A DNA stretch of 64,000 bases, from the NCBI GenBank assembly GCA_037190805.1, contig JBBCJR010000004.1, positions 62,001 to 126,000 of the forward strand, in the 5' to 3' direction. A program made the translations under genes and the position numbers. The notes beneath the pieces are model-generated. The model was not told where the DNA came from, searched no databases, and worked only from the letters and a program-made list of their open reading frames with translations. Numbering within the stretch: the stretch's first letter is position 1; every line of letters begins with the position of its first letter. The DNA comes from JBBCJR01 sp037190805 (lineage in GTDB: Bacteria > Pseudomonadota > Alphaproteobacteria > Sphingomonadales > Sphingomonadaceae). Below, piece by piece: positions 43,981 to 53,860 of the stretch.

Positions 43981-45027
43981 TCAGGCCACCAGCGTGAAGG
44001 GATCGATGCCAGCCCAGCGGCTGCGGTGATCCGCGGCGGGAACCATGCGCGGCGGCTTGCCGGCGACTGCCTTTGCCATGGCGCGGATATGGTCGGGCGT
44101 GGTGCCGCAGCAGCCGCCCACCAGATTGACCAGCCCGGCCTCCGCCCATTCGCCGATGAAGCCGCCCGTCGTCGCCGGCTCCTCATCATACTGGCCAAGA
44201 TCGTTGGGCAGGCCGGCGTTGGGGTAGACCAGCACCAGCGTGTCGGCGATCGCCGCCAGTTCCAGCACGGCAGGACGCAGCTGGGGGGCGCCAAACGAGC
44301 AGTTGAGGCCCACCGTCAGCGGTCTGGCATGGCGTACCGCCGCCCAGAACGCCTCGACCGAATGGCCGGAGAGGTTGCGACCGGACATGTCGGTGATGGT
44401 CATCGACAGCATGATCGGCACCTCGATGCCCCGCGCCTCACCGGCTTCGATCACGGCCATGATGCCGGCCTTGGCGTTCAGAGTGTCGAAGATCGTCTCG
44501 ATCAGGATGAAGTCGACCCCACCGTCGAGCAGGCCATCGATCTGCTCGCGGTAAACGTCACGCATGGTATCGAAATCGACCGCCCGATAGCCGGGGTCGT
44601 TGACGTCCGGCGATAGCGACAGGGTCTTGTTTGTCGGTCCCAGCGCTCCCGCGACGAAGCGCGGCCGCCCGTCGCGCGCCTCGGCGGCCGCGGCTTCAGT
44701 GCGGGCGATATTGGCCGCGGCGAGGTTCAGCTCACGCACCAGATGTTCGGCGCCATAATCCGCCTGGCTGATCCGGTTGGCGTTGAAGGTGTTGGTCGAC
44801 AGGATGTCCGACCCGGCATCGAAATAGGCCCGGCTGATGTCGGCGATGACATCGGGGCGGGTGAGGACGAGCAGATCGTTGTTGCCCTTCTGGTCGTGGC
44901 CCAGATCATAGGGGCCGCGATAAGCCGCCTCGTCCAGCCCGTAGGACTGGATCATGGTTCCGAAGGCGCCGTCGACCAGCAGGATGCGTTTCGCGGCTTC
45001 CGCCCGCAAACGGTCGGCGGCGTTCAT
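43981..45027 (-). CDS. Methionine synthase, homocysteine-binding part (split MetH)
   Basis: A 348-aa homocysteine S-methyltransferase domain corresponding to the first module of full-length MetH. It begins with ILLVDGAFGTMIQSYGLDE. Zinc-binding cysteines are in LNCSFGA and GGCCGTTPDH, and GALGPTNKTLSLSPDVNDPG is intact. It ends cleanly after a linker-like segment, 4 bp before the start of the B12/folate part. Translation is coupled upstream to metF by a 4-nt overlap. Confidence 0.93.
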   Translation of the reverse strand: MNAADRLRAEAAKRILLVDGAFGTMIQSYGLDEAAYRGPYDLGHDQKGNNDLLVLTRPDVIADISRAYFDAGSDILSTNTFNANRISQADYGAEHLVRELNLAAANIARTEAAAAEARDGRPRFVAGALGPTNKTLSLSPDVNDPGYRAVDFDTMRDVYREQIDGLLDGGVDFILIETIFDTLNAKAGIMAVIEAGEARGIEVPIMLSMTITDMSGRNLSGHSVEAFWAAVRHARPLTVGLNCSFGAPQLRPAVLELAAIADTLVLVYPNAGLPNDLGQYDEEPATTGGFIGEWAEAGLVNLVGGCCGTTPDHIRAMAKAVAGKPPRMVPAADHRSRWAGIDPFTLVA

Positions 45028-45917
45028 GCAGCGGCCTTGGTGATTGCGGAGCGCCGTCCAAGCAGATGGCAGATCGCGAAGGTGAGTTCCGCCCGATTGA
45101 GCGTGTAGAAATGGAACTGGTGCACGCCGCCGGCGCGAAGCCGGCTGACAAGCTCAGTCGCGACCGTGGCCGCGATCAGCCGACGCGCCTCGGGGTGGGC
45201 GTCCAGCCCTTCGACCAGCCGGTCCATCCAATCGGGGATGACAGCGCCACACATCTGAGCGAAGCGCCGGGTCTGGGCGACGTTCGACACCGGCAGAATG
45301 CCGGGCACGATCTCGGCGTCGATCCCGGCCGCTGCCACACGGTCACGGAAGCGCAGGAAGGTTTCCGGTTCGAAGAAGAACTGGGTGATGGCCCGGGTCG
45401 CGCCAGCATCCAGTTTACGCTTCAGATTGTCGAGATCGGCCTCGGCGCTCTGGGCTTCAGGGTGAATCTCGGGATAGGCGGCGACCGAAATCTCGAACGG
45501 TGCGATCGCGTGCAGACCCGCAACCAGCTCCGCTGCCGAAGCATAGCCGTCGGGATGGGGGGTGAAGCTGCCGCCCGCCGGCGGATCGCCCCTCAGCGCG
45601 ACGATATGGCGAACGCCGGCGGCCCAGTAATCGCGCGCCACGGCATCGATTTCGGCCTTGCTGGCATCGACGCAGGTAAGGTGTGCGGCGGCCGCCAGCG
45701 GGGTTTCCCGCACGATGCGTTCGACCGTGGCATGCGTGTGGGCGCGGGTCGAACCGCCCGCGCCATAGGTGACGGAGACGAAACGCGGGGCCAGCGGCGC
45801 CAGCGTGTCGATCACCGACCACAGGTCGCGCTCGCCGGTCTCGGACTTGGGCGGGAAGAACTCGAACGAGATGTCGATATCGCCGGCAAGGTCGGCGAAC
45901 AATGGAACGCAACTCAT
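45024..45917 (-). CDS. metF: 5,10-methylenetetrahydrofolate reductase
   Basis: FAD enzyme that supplies 5-methyl-THF to MetH. 297 aa. N-terminal SFEFFPPKSETGERDLW (catalytic Glu region), SVTYGAGGSTRAHTHA, HLTCVDASKAEID, LRGDPPAGG and FDAGATRAITQFFFE-equivalent (LDAGATRAITQFFFE) are all recognisable. It overlaps both its upstream (ArsR-MT) and downstream (metH part 1) neighbours by 4 nt, showing one tight operon. Confidence 0.96.
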   Translation of the reverse strand: MSCVPLFADLAGDIDISFEFFPPKSETGERDLWSVIDTLAPLAPRFVSVTYGAGGSTRAHTHATVERIVRETPLAAAAHLTCVDASKAEIDAVARDYWAAGVRHIVALRGDPPAGGSFTPHPDGYASAAELVAGLHAIAPFEISVAAYPEIHPEAQSAEADLDNLKRKLDAGATRAITQFFFEPETFLRFRDRVAAAGIDAEIVPGILPVSNVAQTRRFAQMCGAVIPDWMDRLVEGLDAHPEARRLIAATVATELVSRLRAGGVHQFHFYTLNRAELTFAICHLLGRRSAITKAAA

Positions 45918-46882
45918 GCGACAGCCTCTAGAGATTTGACGGCTGGGGGGCGCTCCCCCAGCCAGAGCGTGACGGTCAGGGCACCGCCGGTCAGATGTTC
46001 GGCGACGCGCGCATCGAGCCCGCCAGCCACCATCCAGTCCACCGGCTGACGATCTGCGAAGCCGAGCCGTGCATGAGCATGGGAATCACGCAGCTCTTCC
46101 CGGTCGTGGGGTGCGAAATCGGCAACCACCAACCGCCCGCCCGGTGCCAAAAGGCGCGCAGCTTCCACCAGCACCTGTGCGGGCTGCTGCGCATAGTGGA
46201 GCACCTGGTGAAGGATGATCGTGTCGGCCGTGCCGCTGGCATGGGGCAGGGCATACATGTCCGCCTGTCGCAGTTCCGCGTCGATACCGGCGCCATCCAG
46301 CTTGACGCGCGCAAGACGCAGCATGTCTGCCGAGCGGTCGAAGCCGATCGCATGGCTGGCCATTGGTCCGAACAGCTCCAGCATCCGCCCGGTGCCGGTG
46401 CCGATATCGACCAGACGGCCGATAGGGGCGCCTTCGACAAGGCGGCGGATCGCAGCCTCGACCTCGGCCTCGGGCAGGTGGAGAGAGCGGATCGCATCCC
46501 ACCGTTCGGCCTGCGACGTGAAATAACGCTCGGCGGCGCTGGCCCGGTCGGCCCTGACGGCGGCGAGCCGGGCAATGTCGGCCAGCGCCCATGGACTGCC
46601 GGCAGCATCGGCGTTCCAGGCATCGATGGCTGTCAGCGCCGGCGCAACGCGATCAGCGGCCCCCAGGGCCACGAAGGTCCAGGCACCTTCCTTGCGCCGT
46701 TCGACAAATCCGGCCTCGGTCAGGATGCGGACATGGCGGGAAACGCGGGGCTGGCTCTGCCCGAGCACCTGGGCCAGCTCCCCCACAGCAAGTTCCATCT
46801 CGCGCACCAGGAGCATGATCCTGAGGCGGGTGGGGTCGGCCAGGGCAACGAAGGCGGCAGCTAAGCGATCCATGTCGGACAT
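45914..46882 (-). CDS. ArsR-family regulator fused to a SAM-dependent methyltransferase
   Basis: About 322 aa from ATG 46882 (ATG 46873 also possible). Residues about 4-90 are an ArsR-type winged helix (FVALADPTRLRIMLLV, VLGQSQPRVSRHVRIL). Residues about 140-300 are a class I methyltransferase fold (LVDIGTGTGRMLELFG, DTIILHQVLHYA, ARLLAPGGRLVVADF). It heads the metF-metH operon and an operator palindrome overlaps the start. The methyltransferase part probably senses SAM or S-adenosylhomocysteine, as for SahR-type regulators; this is inference. The usual ArsR metal-binding Cys motif in the recognition helix is absent. Confidence 0.85.
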   Translation of the reverse strand: MSDMDRLAAAFVALADPTRLRIMLLVREMELAVGELAQVLGQSQPRVSRHVRILTEAGFVERRKEGAWTFVALGAADRVAPALTAIDAWNADAAGSPWALADIARLAAVRADRASAAERYFTSQAERWDAIRSLHLPEAEVEAAIRRLVEGAPIGRLVDIGTGTGRMLELFGPMASHAIGFDRSADMLRLARVKLDGAGIDAELRQADMYALPHASGTADTIILHQVLHYAQQPAQVLVEAARLLAPGGRLVVADFAPHDREELRDSHAHARLGFADRQPVDWMVAGGLDARVAEHLTGGALTVTLWLGERPPAVKSLEAVA

Positions 46883-46883
46883 G

Positions 46884-46907
46884 TGATATAAAGATTTCTT
46901 TATGTCA
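46884..46907. promoter_or_regulatory. Operator palindrome of the methionine-cycle operon
   Basis: TGA-t-ATAAAGA-TT-TCTTTAT-g-TCA: 7+7 bp perfect core (46888-46903) extended by TGA/TCA to 24 bp, touching the ArsR-MT start codon. The motif TATGTCAA recurs 15 bp further at 46916-46923, and an AT-rich tract surrounds it in an otherwise GC-rich region. It resembles the ATAAAGA-type sites reported for SahR. Likely autoregulation; it also lies upstream of wecB. Confidence 0.65.
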
Positions 46908-46998
46908 ATATTTGATATGTCAACCGAGACCTGCTTGCGCCTGCCACGGTCGGCGGTCATCAAGGCCGGAACGGCCGACTCCATCGAAAGACATCGCC

Positions 46999-48113
<1,115 letters not shown>

Positions 48114-48117
<4 letters not shown>

Positions 48118-49361
48118 ACCCCGTCGCTATCCGTTTTCGGGGCCATGCCGAGCTTCGCGCGACCGATCCGGGGGCGATTGAGTTGCTGACCGGCGACGGC
48201 TGGGCATCGCGCAGCCGCGTCATCGGTCATCAGGCGGATTATGATCCAGAGGGGTTGCAGGCCTTGCGCGGCCGGGTGCGGGCAGCGCTGAGGGTCGGCG
48301 ACATGGAGGACGTGTTCGAAGCCACGATCGCGCCGGGCTTCACGCGCGGTATCCCGCTGCTTATCCGCCGTGAGCCGGCGGGCGGACGGTTGCTCGGCGT
48401 CAGTGCGTCCAAAGGCGCGGCCGATCTCGATCGCGATCTTGTCGCACGGCTGCGGCTGCCTGACGCGACGGGGCTCCTGACGCTTGAAGCGATCGCTGGC
48501 GATCCGCCGCCGCCTGGCTTGCTGGCGCTGGTCGGCATGCCGATCGGGCACCAGGGCGACCTCAGCCCCCGCGCGCTCGATATGCTGATGAGCGTCGACC
48601 TGATCCTGGCTGAAGATACACGGGTCGCGCAGGATGCCCTCGGCTGGCGCGGCGTCAGGACGCCCCTCAAGAGCTGTGACGCCCATCGCGAGGACGCGCG
48701 GGCAGGGGACGCGGTGCGCGATCTGGCGGCAGGCCGGCGCATCGCGTTCATTTCGGATGCCGGATTGCCGGCGGTCTCCGACCCCGGTGCGATATTGGTC
48801 CGCGCCGCCGTCGCGGCCGGCGCCAGTGTGACCGCCATCCCCGGACCCAGCGCTGTGCCGCTGGCTCTGGCGCTGTCGGGTTTCGGCGGGCGCGGTTTCG
48901 CCTTCCATGGTTTCCCGCCCCGCAAGGGGCCGGAGCGACGGTCATTTCTGGAACGATTGCTTGGCGCGGACATGCCGACACTGGCGTTCGAGGCGCCATC
49001 GCGGATCGCGGCGTTGGTCGAGGACCTGGCGGCGCTCGCCCCCGATCGCCCAGTGGCGCTCTGCCGCGATCTCACCAAAGCCAGCGAGGCCGTGATGCGC
49101 GCGCCACTGGCGCGCCTCGCCGACGATCTTCATGACCATGATGGCCGCGGCGAATTCGTGCTGGTCGTCGCTCCAGATGAGACGCAGGTCCGCGAAGAAG
49201 CGGCGCCGTCGTCGTTCGATATCGAGCCGTTCGTCGCCGCGCTGATCGAGCGCGACTGCCCGACCGCACCGATCGTCGGCGCCCTGAGGGCGCAAGGCAT
49301 GGACCGCCGCGACGCCTATGCGCTCGTCCAGCGGTTGAAGGATGAAAGGGAAAGTCGGTGA
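48114..49361 (+). CDS. Fusion of a DUF371-like domain with an RsmI-type tetrapyrrole methylase
   Basis: About 415 aa. Residues about 1-135 resemble the archaeal/bacterial DUF371 domain (FRGHAELRATDPGAIEL, LLGVSASKGAADLDRDLVARL). Residues about 140-400 are a TP-methylase of the RsmI kind (VGMPIGHQGDLSPRALDML, LAEDTRVAQ, ISDAGLPAVSDPG, AIPGPSAVPLALALSG, LCRDLTKASEAV) with an RsmI-like C-terminal helical tail. It is divergent from typical RsmI (VSTPIGNLGD is the usual first motif). The start is unclear: CTG 48114, 5 nt after GGAGGGG and overlapping wecB by 4 nt, seems best; GTG 48048 would add an Arg-rich stretch. The stop overlaps the next gene by 4 nt. Confidence 0.65.
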
Positions 49362-50095
49362 TCAAGGGCGGGGACGACACGCTGGCCGGTTTGCTGGCGG
49401 CCAACGCCGGCGCGATGCTGGAGACGCTCCGCGCGTCGGGCACGCTCAGTGGGCAGGCGCTCGGCGATGCGGGCGATGCCGTCGCTCATCATTATCTCGT
49501 CCGCGCGCTGGCACAGCACCGCCCGGACGATGCCCTGTTGTCCGAAGAGGGTAAGGCCGATCCGGCGCGGCTCGATAACCGGCGGGTGTGGATCGTCGAT
49601 CCCCTGGACGGCACGCGTGAATATTCCGAAGGCCGGGACGATTGGGCGGTGCATGTCGCGCTCAGCGTTGATGGCGTGGCCACGGCGGGCGCGGTGGCGA
49701 TGCCGTCGATCGGCCGCACCTTCGTGTCGGGCGAGGTCATGCTGGCCCCTCCTGCCGGCCCGCTGTCGCTGATCGTCAGCCGCACCCGTCCACCGAAAGT
49801 GGCCGAAAGTGTTGCGGCAGCGCTGGGCGCGACTTTGATCTCGCGCGGCTCGGCCGGCGCCAAGGCGATGGCCGTGGTGATGGGCGAGGCGCATGGCTAT
49901 CTCCATGCGGGCGGGCAATATGAATGGGATTCGGCCGCGCCGGTCGCGGTGGCGGCGGCAGCAGGCCTCCATGTCTCGCGATTGAACGGGGATGCGCTGC
50001 GCTACAATCAGGTCGATCCCTTGCTTCCCGACCTGCTGATCTGCCGGCCGGAAGTGGCGGATGCGATCCTGAAGGAGGTTGCCGCCGCCGGGTGA
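49358..50095 (+). CDS. cysQ: CysQ-like 3'(2'),5'-bisphosphate nucleotidase (inositol monophosphatase family)
   Basis: Mg-dependent phosphatase that probably removes 3'-phosphate from PAP in sulfur metabolism. 245 aa from GTG 49358. Metal-site motifs: LLSEEGKAD, WIVDPLDGTREYSEG (WxVDPLDGT), and GGQYEWDSAAPVAVA (GxxxxWDxAA). The YSEGRDDWAVHVAL stretch favours CysQ over SuhB. Overlaps the previous gene by 4 nt; transcription ends against the convergent GGDEF/EAL gene. Confidence 0.85.
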   Translation: MIKGGDDTLAGLLAANAGAMLETLRASGTLSGQALGDAGDAVAHHYLVRALAQHRPDDALLSEEGKADPARLDNRRVWIVDPLDGTREYSEGRDDWAVHVALSVDGVATAGAVAMPSIGRTFVSGEVMLAPPAGPLSLIVSRTRPPKVAESVAAALGATLISRGSAGAKAMAVVMGEAHGYLHAGGQYEWDSAAPVAVAAAAGLHVSRLNGDALRYNQVDPLLPDLLICRPEVADAILKEVAAAG

Positions 50096-50101
50096 CTCCG
50101 C

Positions 50102-52366
50102 TCAGACCGCGAACAGGCGGTCGCCATCGGGATCGGGGCGGCGCGTTCGGTTGTCGCGGATGAAGTCGATCACGTTGGCCAGTGCCAGCGGCGGAGAGAA
50201 CAGGAAGCCCTGAGCCGAACTGACGCCCAACGTCTTGAGCAAGGCCAGCTCGCCCGGGACTTCGATCCCTTCGGCAATGGTTTCCATATGAAAGCCGCGT
50301 CCGATGTGGACGATCGCCTGAATGATCGGCACCAGCTTGGCCGCGCCGGCACCCCCGACGAACGAGCGATCGATCTTGATCTTGTCGAAATCGAACCGGT
50401 GCAGATAACTCATCGACGAATAGCCGGTGCCGAAATCGTCGAGCGCCATTTTGAACCCTAGCCGACGAATGGAGTCGAAGGTGCGGGACACGGCCTCGTC
50501 GGCATCGATCAGCGTCGATTCCGTCACTTCGATCACGATCCGCCGTGGATCGACGCCATAGCGTTGGGCAAGGCCCGAGAGGTGCGCCGGAAGGTCGCCC
50601 TGCCGAAGCTGGACCGGCGACAGATTCAGCGCGACCTCGATGTCTGGCAGATAGGCCGCATCCCGGAAAATGGCATCGAGCAGCTGGTTGCCCAGTCCGA
50701 TCATCATGCCGCATTGTTCGGCCACGGGAATGAACTGGCCGGGGCCGATGGCGCCGATTTGCGGATGACGCCAGCGGACCAGCGCTTCCACGGCGGTGAT
50801 CAGATTGGTACGGACATTGACAATCGGCTGATATTCGATGTGGATCTGATTGGTGCCGATCGCGCCGCGGAGATCCGTGACAATCTGGTGGCGCCGCTTG
50901 ACTTCATTCGCCATGTCGTCGGCAAACAGGACATAGCATCCCCGGCCACGATCCTTGGCCCGATAGAGGCTGATGTCGGCGTCCTGGAGCAGACGGTCGG
51001 CATCCGCCTCGGCTTGCGGCATCGCGGCAAGGCCGACGGAAGCGCTGACCTCCAGTCGGGCATCGCCGATGCTGAACGGACGATGGAAGGCGCTCATGAT
51101 CGCATCGCCCAGCCGTTCCGGCCGTTCGCCCGGCACCATCATTCTGAGAATGGCGAATTCGTCGCCGCCTAGACGCGCCAGCACGTCCTCCGGCCCCGCC
51201 AGCGCCTTCAGGCGACGACCGACCTCGGTGACCAGCTGGTCGCCGGCATCATGGCCGATGGCATCGTTGACGTCCTTGAACCGGTCGACGTCGATATAAG
51301 CTAGAAGCAGCTGATGGCGCCCCTCCTGATGGTTGTGCCCCCGGCCAACGATATCGTGCAGCGCCTCGGTGAAATGACGGCGATTCGGCAGGTCGGATAG
51401 CGGGTCGTGCAGGGCCTGGTGGCGCGCCTTTGATTCGCTTTCCGCCAATGCGCGTGACGCCCGCCACAGGCGCCGCAGGATCACCGTCGAAAAAGCCCAG
51501 ATGAGGATGATCGCGAAGCAGACGAGCGGCAGGATGACATGCAGGATCGTGCTGCCCGGCTGCCGTCCCGTCCAGCTCAGATAACCCAGCGCGCGCCCAT
51601 CATCGGTGGTGAAGCCGCGCGACGCCGAGGCACCGGGAAGAACAGTGGGTGTCCACCGCAAATCGTTCAGCAAAAGAAAGGCGCCGATCTGCCGGATCAT
51701 CTGCTCATTGAGGGGCGTGATGGTGATGAGTATCGGAGCCGGACGGCCAGGTGTCGGGAACGCATCGGTGCTGGGGACGATGTTCATGCCGACGACGGCC
51801 ACGGGCCGACCGTCGCGAGACATGATCCGTCCCGCCCAACGCGATAGCCGCGCGCTGATCAGGTCTGCATCGTTGCGCTGTTCAGCGGCAAAGCGCTCAA
51901 GCCGGTCGGGCCGCGTCAGCGGTGCGCGGCCGCGTATCTCCTCGATGATAGGCTGGATCAGGGGTCGGCGCAGCGCGACCTGCTCCTCCAGACCAGGGTT
52001 CTGGCCGTCGACCGTCGCGATCAGCGGGCGATCGTCGCCGTCAAAGACATAGACCTCATCCAGTCCTTGCGGCTCCATAAGCCAGGCGGCCACCTGCTCC
52101 GTGGCCCATGCGGCGTCACGGTCGATTGAGATTCGCCGCGCGCCCTCGTTCCACCATGCAACACCCCGCATTTTGGAAAGCCGGCTGTTGATGGAATAGT
52201 CGAGCGCGTTGCGCACGAGCTGCTGTTCACGATCGATGGCGGACTGATTCGCCAACTGTCCCACATAGAAAACCGTGCCGATCAGCAGCAGACCGCAGCC
52301 CCACAGCGCCACCTGGATGACGCGGGTAAGACGGAACAGGCTGGTATTGATCGACTGGATTCGCAC
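50102..52366 (-). CDS. CHASE4-GGDEF-EAL cyclic-di-GMP enzyme
   Basis: A 754-aa inner-membrane signalling protein. The first membrane helix (ALWGCGLLLIGTVFYVG) is followed by a periplasmic CHASE4-like sensor (WWNEGARRIS, MEPQGLDEVYVFD), a second helix near residue 280, a GGDEF domain with an intact RLGGDEFAIL active site, and an EAL domain with EALVRW, NLSPVQL, EVTEST, DDFGTGYSS, KIDRSFV and EGIE all present. Both cyclase and phosphodiesterase activity look possible. The RxxD product-inhibition site reads GPED, so feedback inhibition is likely absent. Monocistronic. Confidence 0.92.
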   Translation of the reverse strand: MRIQSINTSLFRLTRVIQVALWGCGLLLIGTVFYVGQLANQSAIDREQQLVRNALDYSINSRLSKMRGVAWWNEGARRISIDRDAAWATEQVAAWLMEPQGLDEVYVFDGDDRPLIATVDGQNPGLEEQVALRRPLIQPIIEEIRGRAPLTRPDRLERFAAEQRNDADLISARLSRWAGRIMSRDGRPVAVVGMNIVPSTDAFPTPGRPAPILITITPLNEQMIRQIGAFLLLNDLRWTPTVLPGASASRGFTTDDGRALGYLSWTGRQPGSTILHVILPLVCFAIILIWAFSTVILRRLWRASRALAESESKARHQALHDPLSDLPNRRHFTEALHDIVGRGHNHQEGRHQLLLAYIDVDRFKDVNDAIGHDAGDQLVTEVGRRLKALAGPEDVLARLGGDEFAILRMMVPGERPERLGDAIMSAFHRPFSIGDARLEVSASVGLAAMPQAEADADRLLQDADISLYRAKDRGRGCYVLFADDMANEVKRRHQIVTDLRGAIGTNQIHIEYQPIVNVRTNLITAVEALVRWRHPQIGAIGPGQFIPVAEQCGMMIGLGNQLLDAIFRDAAYLPDIEVALNLSPVQLRQGDLPAHLSGLAQRYGVDPRRIVIEVTESTLIDADEAVSRTFDSIRRLGFKMALDDFGTGYSSMSYLHRFDFDKIKIDRSFVGGAGAAKLVPIIQAIVHIGRGFHMETIAEGIEVPGELALLKTLGVSSAQGFLFSPPLALANVIDFIRDNRTRRPDPDGDRLFAV

Positions 52367-52497
52367 CGGACAGGGAAATGCCTTGATCGTTGGAGGGGTT
52401 TGAAAGCTGGCAGCTAGCTACCCTCTTTTAAGGACCCGTTACGAAAGTGATGGTTGCAGTGCAACAATCGACCAGTGAACGTGAAGCCGCGATGAAC

Positions 52498-53163
52498 TCA
52501 GCGCCGGTTCAGCGCAGCCGTGACCGACGGTAATATGCCGCGTACGATGGTGTCGACGCCGACTGGGTTCGGATGCATTCCGTCCTTGAGCAGCAGCCGC
52601 GGGGTCGCCGCGACGCCTTCCAGGAAAAACGGGTAAAGCGGCACGCCATGCGTCTTTGCCAGGCGAGGATAGATCGCATCGAACTCGCGACGATAGGCGG
52701 CGCCCATGTTTGGGGCGGCCCTCATGCCGGCGAGCAGCACCGGGATGCCGCGCCCCTTCAGGGTCGTAATGATCGCATCGAGGTTCGCACTGGTTTCAGC
52801 CGGTTTCAGTCCGCGCAGCATGTCGTTTGCGCCAAGTTCGACGATGACGAGATCGGGTTTCGCCTTGAGCCCGGTCAGAAGCCAGTTCAGCCGGGCGCGT
52901 CCGGCGGCGCTGGTATCACCCGACACGCCGCCATTATGGACTCTTGCGGCCATGCCCTGACGTCGCAGCGCCGCTTCCAGGCGCGGCGCGAAGCCTTCAT
53001 TGGGTTTCAGCTGATAGCCAGCGGTCAGGCTGTCGCCAAACGCCAGGACCAGCCGGTCGGCGGCGTAAGCGGTCGTAGGAGCCAGGAGGAAGAGCAGTAG
53101 ACCTGAGAGGAAATGGACAATCCGCCGCCGACTGCCATACAGATCATCAAATCCTATCTTCAC
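52498..53163 (-). CDS. tesA: TesA-type multifunctional esterase/thioesterase/lysophospholipase (SGNH)
   Basis: Periplasmic SGNH hydrolase. From GTG 53163 (AGAGG upstream) it is 221 aa with signal peptide SGLLLFLLAPTTAYA; ATG 53184 is an alternative that would overlap the ybbA start codon. Catalytic residues: Ser in LAFGDSLTAGY, Gly in NGGVSGDT, Asn in ELGANDMLRG, and the Asp/His pair in KDGMHPNPVG. Divergent from the ybbA-ybbP transporter, the same association as in E. coli. Confidence 0.9.
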   Translation of the reverse strand: MKIGFDDLYGSRRRIVHFLSGLLLFLLAPTTAYAADRLVLAFGDSLTAGYQLKPNEGFAPRLEAALRRQGMAARVHNGGVSGDTSAAGRARLNWLLTGLKAKPDLVIVELGANDMLRGLKPAETSANLDAIITTLKGRGIPVLLAGMRAAPNMGAAYRREFDAIYPRLAKTHGVPLYPFFLEGVAATPRLLLKDGMHPNPVGVDTIVRGILPSVTAALNRR

Positions 53164-53182
53164 TGGACGCCTCTTCTCCGAC

Positions 53183-53860
53183 ATGAGCGAACCCCATATC
53201 GTCATAGACGCCCGCAATGTCACCCTGTCGCTGGGCGAAGGGACGGCTCGCGTCGATATCCTGCGCGGCATCGATCTCGAAGTCAGGGCGGGGGAGAGCC
53301 TTGCGTTGCTCGGCGCCTCGGGATCTGGAAAGTCGTCGCTGATGGCCATCCTATCCGGCCTCGAACGGGCCAGCAGCGGAACCATCCGTGTTGCGGGCGC
53401 CGATTTCGGCGCGCTGAATGAAGATGGGCTGGCCCGCGCCCGCCGGGGCCGGATCGGCATCGTTCTGCAGGCCTTTCACCTGTTGCCGACGATGACCGCA
53501 CTGGAAAATGTCACCGTGCCGCTTGAGCTTGACGGGGTCGAGGACGCCTTCGCACGGGCGGAAGCGGAATTGACGGCCGTCGGTCTCGGCCATCGTCTGC
53601 ACCATTATCCCGCCCAGCTGTCGGGTGGCGAGCAGCAGCGCGTCGCGATCGCCCGTGCCACCGCGATCCGTCCGACCCTGCTGTTTGCGGACGAGCCCAC
53701 AGGCAATCTGGATGCTGCGACCGGCACCGCGATCCTCGATCTGCTGTTCGCCCGCCAACGCGACACCGGCGCCACGCTGCTGATGATCACGCACGATCAG
53801 GCATTGGCCAACCGCTGCCGCCGGGTGATCGAGATGCGCGACGGACGTCTCGTCCAATGA
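53183..53860 (+). CDS. ybbA: ABC transporter ATPase, YbbA type
   Basis: A 225-aa ATPase of the MacB/LolD/YbbA group. Walker A GASGSGKSS, signature LSGGEQQRVAIARA, Walker B LLFADEPTGNLD and the switch His in MITHDQ are intact. It pairs with the large FtsX-type permease downstream (4-nt overlap) and is divergent from tesA. Substrate unknown; the E. coli YbbAP-TesA complex has been linked to lipid release, which is a hypothesis here. Confidence 0.87.
   Translation: MSEPHIVIDARNVTLSLGEGTARVDILRGIDLEVRAGESLALLGASGSGKSSLMAILSGLERASSGTIRVAGADFGALNEDGLARARRGRIGIVLQAFHLLPTMTALENVTVPLELDGVEDAFARAEAELTAVGLGHRLHHYPAQLSGGEQQRVAIARATAIRPTLLFADEPTGNLDAATGTAILDLLFARQRDTGATLLMITHDQALANRCRRVIEMRDGRLVQ

Noticed and set aside
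41349..44294. 981-aa version of the B12/folate part of MetH
   Set aside because: The additional N-terminal residues overlap the homocysteine gene in a different frame and resemble nothing; the start at 43976 is 4 bp after that gene's stop.
41349..45027. metH as a frameshifted single gene
   Set aside because: The first part ends after a complete domain and the second has its own start with family-like beginning; separate genes are known in alphaproteobacteria.
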